Positions 13,401-25,284 of a stretch of DNA of 64,000 nucleotides are shown here, piece by piece. The notes under the pieces were generated by a model. That model did not search any database and had not been told where the DNA came from. It worked only from the letters and a program-made list of their open reading frames with translations. This DNA comes from Styela clava (taxonomy: Eukaryota; Chordata; Ascidiacea; Stolidobranchia; Styelidae): positions 6,388,501 to 6,452,500 of the forward strand of contig NC_135263.1 of NCBI RefSeq assembly GCF_964204865.1, given 5' to 3'. The translations under genes and the position numbers were made by a program. Position 1 is the stretch's first letter; each line of letters starts with the position of its first letter.

Positions 13401-14378
13401 ACATGCCCAGATTTTTAGATTTTAAATTAAGATATCTTCCCAGGTGAAGTACAAAAACTGATAAAATATCCTGGATTTTTAAGTTACTGAAAGAGGTCTA
13501 AAATTCTCCTTATAGAAATGTGCTATTTCAGTCATGCATGGTTTTCCTGATGAAGAGATGTAGCCAACCCATTACCTTCAGAATAAATGATTTTTTTTTT
13601 TTGAGTGTCAAACTTATTAGGAATCAATCTGTTTGTGTCAAATTAATATAATTCCATCACCAATAACAGAGTTTATCTTGAATTTATAATTTATGATGTT
13701 GTTTACGATTTTGCTTTTCAAAATTGACAACCCTAGACTAAAACATGTATTATAAATTATAATATTGAAAATTTTAATTTTGTCCGAATTTGTTTTCCAG
13801 CATGGGAAATGGATTGAGTTTTCCACAAAGATCTCGTACGAGCGATTCAAACCACTTACTTGACAATGATGCCATATCACCTAGAGGTAATATAACTTAA
13901 TGTTTCCATTGTATGAGGATTTAGACTTCAGAAGAGTTTATTAGGCCGACAAGGACTGGAAAATTGATTTTACCATCTAGAAAGTGCTATTATCTTACAC
14001 ATTTTTGTGTCCAGAAATCAGGACAGGTCAGGTATTTTGAACAAATCCAGAAAGGCAAATTACAAAGGCAAATGGATTCTGAAGAGTGTGTGATGTCACA
14101 ATAGCAGTTTCACAATATCACCTTCTGTCTTGCATCTTGAATGATTGCGCAATCAAATAAATGGACAATTTTACAAATGAAAGTTACAGTATGATATTAA
14201 ATTAAATTGGATAAACTTTTGCGCCACACATTGTTCGGGACTGTCAGCTGCGTAGATGATTCCGCATAGAATACTATTTAAACTTTTATAATAATTTTGA
14301 CTGATGGTCCCTTTTTGTATTTATTTTTCAGGTCCAAGCGAGTCTGGGAGTCAAATTGCAATTGTGAATGAAAGATAA
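4405..14378 (+). CDS. DHHC-family protein S-acyltransferase, ZDHHC2/15/20-like, with DHYC core (10 exons, 334 aa)
   Basis: Exons: 4405-4516, 5439-5533, 6140-6266, 7443-7545, 8217-8337, 8741-8870, 9416-9542, 12315-12371, 13801-13886, 14332-14378. All have GT-AG borders and matching phases (1005 nt including stop), close to the vertebrate ZDHHC15 length. Four membrane segments are visible: near residues 13-35, 38-60, in exon 5 and in exon 6. The catalytic loop in exon 4 continues into [15 protein letters not shown] in exon 5. The family transfers palmitate to cysteines of membrane proteins in Golgi or plasma membrane. The core reads D141-H-Y-C144 rather than DHHC. Four positions that hold zinc ligands in ZDHHC20 are changed: T119, Y129, V133 and Y143. 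The downstream TTxE motif is present as STLE at 227-230. Orthology to ZDHHC2/15/20 is strong by sequence. Whether zinc is still bound is unknown. Confidence 0.92.
5844..5955. mobile_element. Short copy of the 'GGTACTCCCG' MITE family (intron 2 of the palmitoyltransferase)
   Basis: About 110 bp, starting CTCCTGAAGTATGTGCACC and ending in the inverted form of the same sequence around 5925-5955. It shares CCAAGATGGCG and AGGTTAGGGTT with the longer copies at 15643, 46491 and 59335, and is internally deleted relative to them. Confidence 0.6.
7965..8070 (-). repeat. Dispersed repeat family B (minus orientation)
   Basis: Contains GTCCGGTTACCAGTCCATGT followed by a TATGAGAATAGTTAACCAG-like stretch and TTGTTTTAGATG. 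This matches, in reverse, the sequences at 15043, 15481, 25285 and 48889. It lies in intron 4 of the palmitoyltransferase and looks like a SINE or MITE without coding capacity. Confidence 0.5.
9604..9873. mobile_element. Non-autonomous hAT-like element with CAGGGCTGT termini
   Basis: Starts CAGGGCTGTG and ends in the inverted form, CAGCCCTG, about 270 bp later in intron 7 of the palmitoyltransferase. Related ends or GGAGTC-rich interiors occur near 17888, 33150, 53900 and 60745. No target duplication is evident, so the copy is old. Confidence 0.5.
11878..11960. mobile_element. hAT-type repeat fragment
   Basis: The stretch CTGTGATTCTTAAACTTTTT followed by GCGCCCCC resembles the terminal part of hAT elements whose ends read CAGTGGTTCTTAAA, as in the full copy at 45529. 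Only one end remains. It lies in intron 7 of the palmitoyltransferase. Confidence 0.35.
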
Positions 14379-15042
14379 AAAGCTGATTCACATTGAGACT
14401 CTTGTATAAAGAATTCATCGATACAATTGTTAAATTAATTTTCCATTTTTTCTCATATTTCTCAGCAATTTGTTTTTGAGGCACTTATCTTTCATTTTAT
14501 GACCAATGGACTGGGGATTGTTTTGACCGAAACCTTTCGAAATAATTTGAACTCATAATTACGATAGAAAATTTTGTCATCATACGTTCAGTACTCTGAG
14601 GTCATTCATTTTGCTCAAAAAGCATAGCTCAAAAACCAGTTGACATTTATCTTTATTTGGAATCGTGATATGTGGGAGCATATTTGAATGGGATGCTTAA
14701 ATTTAACTTATATCAACAACGTGTCTGGATCACCTTCTGAAAATTTATCTTACGAAAATTATTAAAATTCTGATTTATATTTAATTTTACGATTTAAAGT
14801 ACCTCTTCATTGTATATTGAATAAGTGATTTCCATATTAAAAGAGTTGTTTGAGTGATAAAGCAATTCTACATAATAAACTGCTATCAATAGCAATAATT
14901 TGAAATATCGATAAAACTAAATTCCTTGCATATCCCTTGTTATAATCTACAAAACTGCAAAATATTACAGCATCGAAGACGACTTTGTAATACTATTTGA
15001 TTATTTGGACAAGGCCCGGCCGGAGTATCATCATATATTAAC

Positions 15043-15190
15043 AATACAGTCCAACATCAAGTCCGTGCATCTGAAACAAATACGAACAAATTCTACGAAC
15101 ATGAACTGGTCACCAGACGAGAGTCCCTGGTACGCTTTATGAATGAGCTGTCTTATCAACTTTCCTCTCTCCCAGTATTTTTTTATTCCC
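15043..15190 (+). repeat. Dispersed repeat family B
   Basis: Begins CATCAAGTCCGTGCATCTGA and ends near TTTCCTCTCTCCCAG. It is the same architecture as 25285-25425: an AAACAAATA block, GGACTGGT-like, ATGATTAAGTCGTCTTATC-like and CCTCTCCC at the end. No coding capacity. Confidence 0.55.
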
Positions 15191-15480
15191 TTAACGTTGT
15201 ACAAAATGAAATTATCATTCAAGTGTATCACATAGGTATAAGCTTGAAATAAAAGCATTGAAAGTCTTTCAATTTTATATTAAAATGTTTATACATATTG
15301 TTGTCAGTAGCTTTTTTATTTTGTTTCTATTTTAAAGAATCATCTTTTTTTTATTTTATTTACATTTTCAAGTGAAGATATTGTGTCTTGTAAAAACTAT
15401 ATCGAATTCTTAGTTGGTAATAGCTAGAATTTTGCCTCTATATTGGAACCATTTTTTCAATTGGTTCAATTTTATTGATA

Positions 15481-15600
15481 TCAAATCCATGCATCTGGAA
15501 GAACTAAAGGGTTAACTATTCCCATACCCGACACGGACTGGTAAACTGATGAGAGGTTGCTGTATGATTTAGTCGTCTTATCGACTTACTTCTCGCCAAC
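15481..15600 (+). repeat. Dispersed repeat family B
   Basis: Second copy in the same orientation as 15043. It holds TCCATGCATCTGGAAGAAC, ATTCCCATACCCGACACGGA and GTCGTCTTATCGACTT. The pair only 300 bp apart suggests repeated insertion or an old duplication. Confidence 0.5.
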
Positions 15601-15642
15601 AAGTTTGTCAGATAATTTTTTTGTGAGAATGTGTTCTTTGGG

Positions 15643-15869
15643 GGCTCCCGAAGTATGTGAACCAAGATGGCGGACATCGGAATGTAATATGTGTACTAGG
15701 TTAGGCCATAATTTTAGGTATAAATACTACGGGAGGCTCTTGGCTAGTCTTCGAACTGATAATAGGACTAAAATAAGGAAAATTGGAAAAAAATATCGCC
15801 TAACCCTAACCTGTTACCATGTTACGTTCCGATGTCCGCCATCTTGGTTCGCATACTTCGGGAGCACCG
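15643..15869. mobile_element. Full-length 'GGTGCTCCCG' MITE with ~40 bp inverted termini
   Basis: The left end reads GCTCCCGAAGTATGTGAACC and continues through AAGATGGCGGACATCGGAA. The right end is its inverted copy, closing with CTTCGGGAGCACC. The interior carries AGGTTAGGCCATAATTTTA and, inverted, CCTAACCCTAACC. About 227 bp. A long open frame over it has no family support and is an accident of the symmetric sequence. Confidence 0.8.
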
Positions 15870-17271
15870 TTTTTTGTTTAAATAAAAACAGCGAAATGCA
15901 CTAAAGTTACCATGTTTCATATTAATACAGGGTCCAAGTTGCATCTTATTACATTTCATTCAAATATATACGGCACATGTAAATATATTATCTCTGTAAG
16001 TCACACATTTATAAATACGCTGTTGATGTTATATGAGATTTTAATGCACTGAAAAAAATTCCCATTTTTATACTTTTTTGAAGGACAGGTCTGCTTGTAG
16101 ATTTCAGTTATAAGTACTCAATTTTTAGAGACATACCGTAATTTGTGATGGCAATATTGTGTTCACAAACTCTTGTTGCCTTAAAAATAAATTTGATTTT
16201 ATTAACATCAAATAATGCAAACGAAAATAAGATTTGGAGCTAGTGTTGCTGTTTCTACCAATAGTCCAAAGAAGTGTATTTCACTTCATCATATATTTTC
16301 CACATATTTTGTATCGGCAGTCTAGGGAGTTACTCCTCCGTCCATTTGTATGTTCATATATACCGGTACTATCTTTTTTTTTATTTCAAGCTATATCTAT
16401 GGTTTGTTTTGCGATATGAGAAACTTTATGATCACCGAAGTATGATTTTCACATATTTACTCCTAATTAGGTTATAGACAAGTGACCACATAGGAGTCTA
16501 TCAGGGAGTTGTGGAAAAATTAAATCTGGCTTTGGACATAAATTTCGACTCAGTCTCCAGTTCCAAGAAAATCAACTTTGGCAACAAAAGCTTTGTACCG
16601 CATGTAGGCCTAACTGACCGTAATTGTCTCTTGAGAATGCCTAGCAAACTTAATTTGAGTTTTAGTTGTAAATTTTGATTTTATCGCCACTAAACGTCTG
16701 GAACTTTGGGCCCCTGGGAGTTGAAAATACAACTTTGTCTTTAATATAACCCTGTGAGCTTCCATTTTTATTAGACATAGCCAACCCAATCTTATCGCGT
16801 TATGTATGAAATTGTGAGCATTGATGCCTTCTCGAACAGTTATTTCCAACTTGCTTACCGTCATCCCATAATGTTGATGTAAATTTTTCCAAGTGTTATA
16901 TTTGATTGCCAAAGCTTTTCTAGCTGTTTATGGCAATTCAAATATAACACACGTTCCCATACTGAATTTGGTAGCAAAGTTTTGTGTATTTGAAGTACCG
17001 GTATGTGCATACGTATGACATTGATAAGGTCTTTTAATAAGGTTTCTGATTTGCCCTAAGATAACGTTACATACTTATTATCCATTAATCTTGAATGTTT
17101 TAATTATAATATTGTTACTGACATGTGATGTTTTACATTTTCGGTACTGTGTGTTGTTTCATGTAAATTTTAGCGACTCGACTACCATGTGTTGAAAATA
17201 TATTAAGCTAATTTCAAATTGTAATAATATGAGCTTTGTATGTGTCAATTTAGGTGGAATGGTTAGAACAG

Positions 17272-17400
17272 TGGTCCCCAAACTATCATGATCCAGGGTG
17301 CCATTGTCCACAGATACGCATAATTCCAAATCCAAGTCGTGTATTAGAGCGCTCCCGAGTCATTGCAGCTTTAGAGTTTTTCATGGTTCGGTCCAGTAGC
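17272..17400. mobile_element. hAT-type repeat end
   Basis: CAGTGGTCCCCAAACTATCA resembles the termini of many hAT-derived elements. The partner end was not found, so this is a fragment. Confidence 0.35.
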
Positions 17401-18529
17401 AACAACAATTAGCAAAGTAAATACATGTGATAATATGAATTACCTCTGTAAATTAATATTATCTAATCTATTCCAGCAGTGTAGTAATATACTGTCTTTG
17501 ATTTCGTGACCATTTTCTTGCGAAGGAGAAAAAACTAAATAAATTAATGCAATTCCTTTTTTTCTTTGCCATGGCTAGGTATTAATTAATTCACTTGTTC
17601 AATATGTAACCTTTGGGAGATCATTGCTCGTTCGACAAGTTGTTTTATAATCTGTTGCATTCCTGTAAACAACATGGTCTCAGGATACAGCTTTTGACAT
17701 CTTGTCAAAAATTAATCCAGTTTGACAAAATTGTCACTCAATCAGAGCCAATTACTACCAGATGTATCATGGGACTGGCCAACTAACTGTGGTAACAAAT
17801 CAAGGAATGAAACGCTGCATGTAAAATGCTATTCCCCAGTGTTAATGATCTAGCTCTAGCATTTGAGAAAGTTATACGAGATAGCGGGGCTGTGTAGCAT
17901 ATTTTCAACGGTTTCGGAGTCATATTTTCAAAAAATGTTTTTTGATACGAAAACTTGAGTTGAAGCCAAAATTTTTCTTCTGATTATAAATTTTCTCTGA
18001 TACCACAACCCAGAGAAACAGGCAGCTGAATGACATGTTCGTGGGTATGTTATGAAATATTTTTAACCCTACCTCGCTTTTAACACACAGCTGAAAGAAC
18101 CAAGTCTTCCAAAAAAAAAAAAATTTCTCAGTTTCCCTCTCAAATAAAAGTATTATTTTCTCTTGACTTTTCAATAAATATGCAGCAAATATGCTACACA
18201 CAACAACACAACAAGTAAATTGGTCATGAAAATTGGCAACAATGCATACAGCACTTGCAAAATGTAGTGAAAAAAAAGGAAAACATTTAGAAGCAACACC
18301 AAATAATCGCACTGCAAATACATAAATAATGATGGATAGATATTCAAGAGTAAGGCGGCAGAGTGTTGTTGAAGGTAAAGAAGCACATATCTGATGATAT
18401 TAAAAATCGCTTAACAATATTCCCAGTCACTTTTCCGTTTAAATATCGTCATTCAATCTTTGAATGATTTCACCAAGAACTGTTTTAAGAAGCTATTGCC
18501 ATTTTCCTTAAACTTTAGACATCACCACT

Positions 18530-19834
18530 TTAGTATTCGTCATATAGATCATCATCTTCAGTAAATTCCATGCTATGAAAATCAATGCGATACCTCAGCA
18601 TTCCACCAATACCGCCAAATCCTTTGACAAACTGGGAACCTTCCTGTGATCGATCAGTAACGATTTCCAACGTAGAACCAAACCTTTTGTAATTGTTGGC
18701 AAACCATTCTAATAACGAGCAGCTTTCAACCATCTCCATTTCCACTCCTGTATCTTTATCTGTAAAATGTGTTTTGTCTTTTTCTTGATCCGGTCTGAGA
18801 AATAAAATCTTTTCGTCGTCAGCAGTATGATTCTTCAATACATAACGCATTGTGTCCATATTTTCCCAAACAATCAATATCTCTACTGCACCCATTTCTA
18901 GTGCTTTTAAAGTATCATCAACTCCGAAGCAATATTTTCCAGTATCTTGTGAAATCTCATCAAAATATCTTCCAATTAGTTTCTTCTCTTGTATAAATTT
19001 GACATTAGACAAAACTTCTGCGGACAATTCAATAGCCTGATTGAATCCATTTTCTCCGCCATAAGAAACATCGACAAGCTTCAGAATTTTAACTTGTAAT
19101 CGTTGATCGAACATATCCGATTGACTCAACTCTGTTTTGAAATCTGCTGAACCCGCTAAAACAAGGCCAGTTACATTAGGACGATCATTCGTGATAAATA
19201 ATTGAACTGCAGTTTCTGCCACTTTTCGCACATAATTGTGTCTTTTTTCCATTCTTAGCCGAGCAAAACGAAGTGCAGACTGACCTCCTCTACCATGTTT
19301 CTTGGGCAAATCAACTGTGAATTTATGCAATACATCTCTGGTATTTCCTTGCAAGGTACCAAAAAGGGCGCCGTTACCATCCATGATAATGAATCCGAAT
19401 TTGTTATCGTCGGAAAGTAGAGCTGTCAGAGCTTCGGTATGAAATTTATTATCGCACAGGTAAAGGGACGTATTGATCGGTTTGAATGGTTCAAAATCAA
19501 TGTTAACTTTTTTCTCTTTTCCTTCATCTGTTACAATAGTACCACAGTATACAACAAGACCATTTGGTGGAACTTTGTTATAAAGTTTGAGTCTTTGTTG
19601 TACGGAGGTAATCGCTCCGAGCACAGATAGTCTGTTCACTCTACTCTTAATATTAGATGCCGTGCCGAATTCATCTGCTAACATCTTTGCCACTCTAGAT
19701 ACTTGGTCTTTTGGCGGAATGATTAATGAAATCATGCTTGTTCCATTTCCACGAGCAGCCTCTAAACTTTTGATTAGCTTTTTGATTTTCCAGATTTCAA
19801 CATTCCGATCAGCCGTTGTTTCAGTTTCTGTCAT
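18530..19834 (-). CDS. ETF1: Eukaryotic peptide chain release factor subunit 1 (eRF1), intronless
   Basis: 434 residues against about 437 in vertebrates, nearly identical throughout. eRF1 reads all three stop codons in the ribosomal A site and triggers peptide release together with eRF3. The stop-decoding motifs NIKS (61-64) and YLCDNKF (125-131) and the catalytic GGQ (183-185) are all present. The C-terminal eRF3-binding region ends in an acidic tail (EDDDLYDEY). It is uninterrupted, although vertebrate genes have many introns. An AG preceded by a T-rich stretch lies at 19846-19847, 11 bases upstream of the ATG, and may be a trans-splice or 5' UTR acceptor. No poly(A) tract or flanking duplication marks it as a recent retrocopy. 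Confidence 0.97.
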   Translation of the reverse strand: MTETETTADRNVEIWKIKKLIKSLEAARGNGTSMISLIIPPKDQVSRVAKMLADEFGTASNIKSRVNRLSVLGAITSVQQRLKLYNKVPPNGLVVYCGTIVTDEGKEKKVNIDFEPFKPINTSLYLCDNKFHTEALTALLSDDNKFGFIIMDGNGALFGTLQGNTRDVLHKFTVDLPKKHGRGGQSALRFARLRMEKRHNYVRKVAETAVQLFITNDRPNVTGLVLAGSADFKTELSQSDMFDQRLQVKILKLVDVSYGGENGFNQAIELSAEVLSNVKFIQEKKLIGRYFDEISQDTGKYCFGVDDTLKALEMGAVEILIVWENMDTMRYVLKNHTADDEKILFLRPDQEKDKTHFTDKDTGVEMEMVESCSLLEWFANNYKRFGSTLEIVTDRSQEGSQFVKGFGGIGGMLRYRIDFHSMEFTEDDDLYDEY

Positions 19835-20873
19835 TTTATATATTTCTAAGCACTAAGGTTTAAAATTCTATTGATTAGTATCAAGTCTGTAAGTGAGAGT
19901 ATTATTAAATCAGTAGAATTGGAAATGCAAAATAGCCTATCTCTGTTTTTGTATAAGCCCGTAATTTTAGGCAAATTAACTACTCGTAGTTCTAGTCCAG
20001 GAGTGCTTTATATATTATTTTATATTCATTACAGGATTTAGGAATGAAATCATCATATTGAAGTCGAACGGTTTCACGAAAAACTCATTCCAGCATTTGT
20101 CATGGCATTTTTTATTTTCCCCTCTAACAGTCTAAGATGGATTTTGAATGATCGAGAATAACTCGGGTTACATCTGTTTACAGTAGTATACTTCTGATTA
20201 CTTTGGAAATAATATTTACTGAATTATTCCATTTTTCCTTTGTTATACCACTGAATATTAATCTCCAAGTGCCAGCCTATTCCATTCGTCATAACATTTT
20301 ATTCAGACATGCCTGTTCCCACGAGCAATTCCACTGGAGGCGTCTGGGTATTGCGAAATAGTACTATGACGTCATACAAAAGGCTTTGTGAATGAGTTGA
20401 TGAAAAAAAACATTGACTACGGTAATGGCCAGAAAGTTAGTTTTGATAACATACTGATCATTATAAAAATAAAAAGACGAAATTTGTGCAAGCATTCAAT
20501 ATGATATCACCAAATTTCAAGCCGCTTGCCAACAAAATAAATCGTAGTACCCCACGTCATTCGCGCTTCGCCAAAAGTTGCTCATTGCTTACCTGCGTAT
20601 TTAGTTTATTTATTTATAAACGCCGCTTTTTTCCCTCAGGCAATTCTTCCGTCAGATTTTTTTCCGATTTTGTAACACGCCACCCAAAATCCCACGGACA
20701 CACATGCTAATCCCATACTAAAATCCTTAATCAGGAAATTTTAATTTGGCGACAAGGAGGGAGAACTCGGACAAGCGATTGCTCGCATCAAGCTTTTCGT
20801 GTAGGCGTGCTTTCTGTCAGTCCCACTTCTCCAGAAAAAATTCAGTCCTAGAAAAACTACATGGATGTAAGCA

Positions 20874-21013
20874 ATGAGTTCTATCGAGGATACGTCACTT
20901 AAAGCTGAATACATTTTTCAGCTCCTGGATACTTTGCAAACAAAATCAACAGCCGTTTCAAAGATAACAGCCTTGCTGTGCAGCTATTTATGCGCTATTG
21001 TTGCAAGAAATAA
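20874..21013 (+). CDS. Candidate first coding exon of an unknown gene
   Basis: An ATG opens a 46-codon frame (MSSIEDTSLKAEYIFQLLD...) that ends at a strong donor, AAAT|GTGAGT. It is preceded by a pyrimidine run and CTCCAG. A phase-compatible acceptor (CATTTCAG at about 21190-21197) would add only 13 codons before a stop, giving a small helical protein of about 60 residues. I recognise no family. It may be chance. Confidence 0.25.
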
Positions 21014-21324
21014 ATGTGAGTATTTTTCGATTTTTCAACTTAACCTCTATGTGTACTTTTTAAAATTTCCTGATTCCAAAAATTCTGATAGAGAAACTTT
21101 AAATCCAGTCCCGTAATTCCGACCCTATTTGTGCCAAGAGTCTAAAATATTCTTTTCACGGAACTACTACTATAGGTTAGACTTCATGCCATTTCAGATT
21201 CCTTCATGTCATTACTAAACATCGGGAACGACTTTTAAATATGTCCTCACTCCCCTTATGTTTGTGGCCAAGCGAAAGCACGCGGATTCGTCACACAAGT
21301 ACCATGTTTTAGAGATCGCAAGGT

Positions 21325-21715
21325 GCGCGCCGTATTATAAGGCGCACTGTCAAAAATTGCTTGAATTGTATTTTTATTAATAAATAAGGCGCATCAGGCT
21401 ATAAGATGCAAAGGTTTTTAAAGCACTGGTACCGTGCTGGTTTTAGGTGTGGGCAATAAAGAAAAGTGCGCTACCTGATCCATACATTTGATTAAGCGAA
21501 CCGGCTTATAGGATTTACATATTTATCCTGGAAAGAGGAAAGTCGATAAGACGGCGTAATCATATGACGAACCATGGCCTATCGTCCGGTTACCAGTCAA
21601 TGTCGGGTATGGGATTATTTAGCCAGTTGTTCATTTTCAGGTGCATGGACACTATAGGGCGCACGATTGATTTTAAAAAAGAAAAAAAGATGTATGGTGC
21701 GCATTATGGTCCGTA
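21325..21715. mobile_element. Degenerate DNA transposon with GGCGCAC-rich ends, split by a family-B repeat
   Basis: The left part reads GCGCCGTATTATAAGGCGCA. The right part ends in GTGCGCATTATGGTCCGTAA, roughly its inverse, and is followed by TTAA. A family-B repeat (about 21521-21650, minus orientation) sits inside, so the element is older than that insertion. No transposase is visible. Confidence 0.4.
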
Positions 21716-21937
21716 AAATATGTTAATATCTCTCTTGAATAAATATTATCTTATACCAACTAAACAACCTACTAAAACATGCACTAATTTTGTTGTTAAG
21801 AAAATCGAGCATAATCTAATTCTAAGTGATCGATTGAAGGATTAGAAAGTCAGCGATGATGTAATTGCATCGAAAAGACTTCATGCATCACAGTGTTTTT
21901 ATTATTATTTATGTATGCTAAGTATATAAAATCAATA

Positions 21938-24900
21938 TCAATAAATTTTTGTGTTGTTTCCTAAAATTCGTAATTGAGTTCGTAAACAGTCTCTGATATT
22001 TCCATTGTAAAACCATGATCGAAGTGATGGGAATGGAGAGGAATAAGCGTTCTTTGTGAATAATGTTTTTGTCACTTTTGAAGAAAGAATTGTCGAATCA
22101 TCAGTTAGGTTTTTTCCATGTAAAATCTTGCATAGAACACAGTAAGTATAATCTCGATCAAATTGCTTCTGGTCATACTCTTTTAAAGTGTGCCACCTGA
22201 AATAAATGAATATAACTTCAAACTAAAATAAACTCAAAAATAAAATGCGAACGAATTTCAACAATTCGATGTACACTTTTATTAATACATTTAGGGTAGT
22301 AGAAAGGTTAAGGTTGTAGGAAGTGAGGTATCCTTCCGTAGGCAATATTGTTGTGAAATACTAAATTGAACTTAACCAGACTTTGGCCATGAATCTCCAT
22401 GTTTATTAATTAATTAATGGGTTCGTTGAAAGAGGACGCATAATAAAACACGCGAGGGATAATAAAACAAGACCCGAAGAACATGTAAGAAGAACAATGA
22501 GAAAACAGATAAGTTATTATATATTTACTAAATATAGAGAATAAAAATATAAAATACCTGAAATATTCCAGATAAGCCGTGTCGTTTGTGTTGAGATAGT
22601 TTAAATACTTTATTAGATGGTTGATTGTAGAATAATCTTCAACGTGAATAAATGATCTCGGAGGAGCGACAGATTCGTAATCTTCTTTAAGTGTCCCCCA
22701 CACAACTGGCACCACTCCCAAGTAGAGAGCATTCCGATAAAACTTTTCAGTGACGTAGTCTTTACAGTGATATGAATTCTCAAACGCAAAATAAAACTTG
22801 TATTTTGAAAGTACGTTTTCAAAATCTTCTCGATTCCCTTTTGGTACAGTTTGATTTCCAAAGCAGCTTCCATAATAATCTGCTTGGAGTCCAGCATGCT
22901 TAAGGTTCTTTAATAGTTGCATCCGTACTTTTGCGCCCGATGTAGAATTGCAGTTTGAAACCACAGCAACGGCGAGTTTCGTTTTCATTGCTAAAATTTT
23001 TCCCGGGTTGTCCACAAATCCACGTCTTTGTATCGAAGAGTAGGCTTCGGTGACTGTTCCATACGGATGATAGAGAGACGAATCCCGCCTACGTTGAAAA
23101 GATTATCTGTATCATTGCTACAAATCTGAAATCTAACCAAGACAAATTTAGGAAATTTTGGAAAAAAATTCTTTCACATTATACCGTTTACCTGTAAGTC
23201 ATGGTCATGTTGAAAACATATTTGTCTTCCCAAAAGAGCCAAATCTTTCGAAGGTGAAACAATGAAGGAGCCGATTCCCCAGCGGTCCAGATGTATAATT
23301 GGTCTTTTCGCCTGTGTTGGATGAATTAGTGAATAATTGTGCTCTAGGATCTTATGGATCGGGTGTATCCTATATGCTAGTGTGTTATGTAGAGTTTAGT
23401 TCACCTGGAGTTTATCGGAGGCATTTCTTCTCGAGTTATTTGTTCGGATCTGAATAATACTGCTGCAGTGTTGGAAGAGTTAATCTGAAATAAAATCTTA
23501 TTAATAAACACGAAATTATTATATTAGCGATCTGGAATATAAAAGCAGCATCGTTTCTTTGGTACAAGTTGAGTGAACACCAATCTAGTGCATTTTATTA
23601 TCCATCTAACAGATTGTATCAACATGAAATATTTCCTGATAAACGAAATGATTACTAGGTTTGAAACACTTACTAGAATTTTGAAGCGTTTTACAAAAAT
23701 ACATCGAAATTGGGTACTCCCGTAGTATGTGTACCCGATTAGGCCATAATTTTATTCCGATTTCCCTTACTTTAGTTATATTACGAGTTCGGGGACACAA
23801 CTTGATTGTAAAGTAGGCGAACAAAATTAGTTACCTCCATATTGGCACACACACTTCTGGAGCGACCAAAATGGATATAAATAATATGAATAATACAATT
23901 AATTCTATTGTACAAGGCTGAACATAGATTTCCAAGAAATGTGCGGTTGGTGATTGCGCTAACCTTTGTCTTGTCGGTTGTGAATTTACACCTCCCACAT
24001 ACGGTCGAATCAATTACTTTATTCTTCCAAGCTCTCGGATTCCACAACAAAATTATCTACTGAAAAGAATGTGAGTAAAACATTAAAGTATATCAAATTT
24101 TATCTGCAGAGCAATACCTTATCGTACAAATGGATCAATTTCCTAGATTGATGTTGTTGTTGCTATTAGTTTTATTGAGATGGTCGGGGATAATCGATTT
24201 CAAATTTGGTGGAGAAGTCGTTAGAAGGCTTTATATTTTAGGCTCATGGCTAACCACGTATTTGGCCAAAATATCGCTGTTTTATTTTAATTCGCGGAAA
24301 CATTTGCATGTGACATTTGACTTTCGTGCCCCTTGTTGGACACAAAATGGACATATGGATCGTTTTGTAATTATTATTTATCATGTTGTTGTTGATCATG
24401 TTTTAGTATTCTTCTTATGGTGACTGTATGTAAAAATCGCTTTTCTTATTAACTACTGGACCAATCTCTTTCAAATTTTCAATGGTTAAACATTGCATTA
24501 CTATTATTCATTTAAAATTGTGTGGCTTCTGTGGGATTCGTTTTTTTTTTTGTGTGCGATGAGATCATCAAAATTAAAAAAAAATGTGGTTCCAACTCCG
24601 CTCACTTTCATGTGGCTTTATTTTATAACGAATCAAAAAACAAAATGTTCGAAGAAATAAAAAATAATACAAGACTTTCAGTTAAGTTGTTATGCTCACT
24701 CATAAAACAATTCTCTTCGATATGAAATATGATCAGACACAATAATTTAATTCGCTTTCAAAAAGAGTGCGACTTTTTCACGAACTCACCAAATAAAAAA
24801 CTTGAATACTTACTAACGGATATGAATATATATTATGTTATCAGACCAATCAAACTGCTTTTGTGGTACTCACTACTACTCTACCTTATTTTCCGTATCT

Positions 24901-25046
24901 TCATCAATTTCTTTGAAAAGTATTATTTTCTTGTTGAATTGGCGTGCATATTTATACAATTCCAAGAAAAATATAACAATGAAAACGGACGTTATAGCCG
25001 ATGTTTTCGACCATCTTTTTCGCAGAATTATTCTTTTCATTGACAT
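21938..25046 (-). CDS. Alpha-1,3-fucosyltransferase, GT10 family (6 exons, 414 aa)
   Basis: Exons in coding order: 25046-24885, 24056-23964, 23484-23405, 23311-23192, 23088-22558, 22196-21938. All are phase-compatible, totalling 1245 nt including stop. The protein is type II Golgi-like: a basic N-terminus (KRIILRKRW), a membrane segment about 16-31, a short stem, then the GT10 acceptor region (LYIWTAGESAPS) and FNMTMTYRRDS. The donor-binding block follows, with YFAFENS at 251-257, DYVTEKF at 262-268 and NALYLGVVPVV at 271-281, where GDP-fucose binds in the family. It should transfer fucose in alpha-1,3/4 linkage to N-acetylglucosamine of glycans. The specific substrate cannot be read from sequence. 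The first exon is the least certain. A start at 25040 is also possible. A MITE relic lies in intron 2. Confidence 0.88.
23713..23866. mobile_element. Deleted copy of the 'GGTACTCCCG' MITE family
   Basis: Starts GGTACTCCCGTAGTATGTGT, contains AGGCCATAATTTTATTCC and ATTACGAGTTCGG, and ends ACTTCTGGAGC. Its right half (ACCTCCATATTGGCACACAC) matches that of the copy at 50671 but not the full copies, so these two form a subfamily. It lies in intron 2 of the fucosyltransferase. Confidence 0.6.
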
Positions 25047-25284
25047 TCCGAAAACGGTATAAATTTTACCACAAAAGCTGTTAAAATATAAACCGAATGA
25101 ATTCAATGGATAAACACTTTAAGCCATATGACTATTGGATCATATCCCCCAGATTCAGATAAATATGAAACCTTCAATTAAAAATTCACAATCATGAAAA
25201 TACCATTGACTAGGCGGCGTGGATCATCGTGCTGAGCGTTAGGAATCCGCTTGCCAACGCCGTAGTGTGGTTCAACGGCTTACT

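Larger units (their letters stand above)
14379..18529. other. Repeat-bearing spacer between the palmitoyltransferase and eRF1
   Basis: Holds the 3' UTR of the palmitoyltransferase, two family-B repeats, one full MITE, a hAT end near 17272 (CAGTGGTCCCCAAACT) and, on the far side, the 3' UTR of eRF1. I found no exon with family similarity in it. Open frames here coincide with repeats or are short. Confidence 0.5.
19835..21937. other. Spacer between eRF1 and fucosyltransferase 3' ends/starts
   Basis: Contains the eRF1 5' flank, one weak candidate exon (20874-21013), a degenerate transposon (21325-21715) with a family-B repeat inside, and the fucosyltransferase 3' flank. Nothing else is recognisable. 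Confidence 0.45.

Noticed and set aside
15557..15904. 115-codon plus-strand frame
   Set aside because: Almost all of it lies in a palindromic MITE, and the protein has no domain.
18110..18122. Run of A near the eRF1 gene as a retrocopy tail
   Set aside because: It is on the wrong strand and 400 bases from the stop codon, so it does not support retroposition.
23192..23311. A second open frame through fucosyltransferase exon 4
   Set aside because: It is open across the exon, but only the chosen frame gives GESAPS and FNMTMTYR and joins both neighbours in phase.
24130..24423. 97-codon plus-strand frame with a hydrophobic start
   Set aside because: It lies in fucosyltransferase intron 1 on the opposite strand, in AT-rich sequence with no donor, acceptor or family support.
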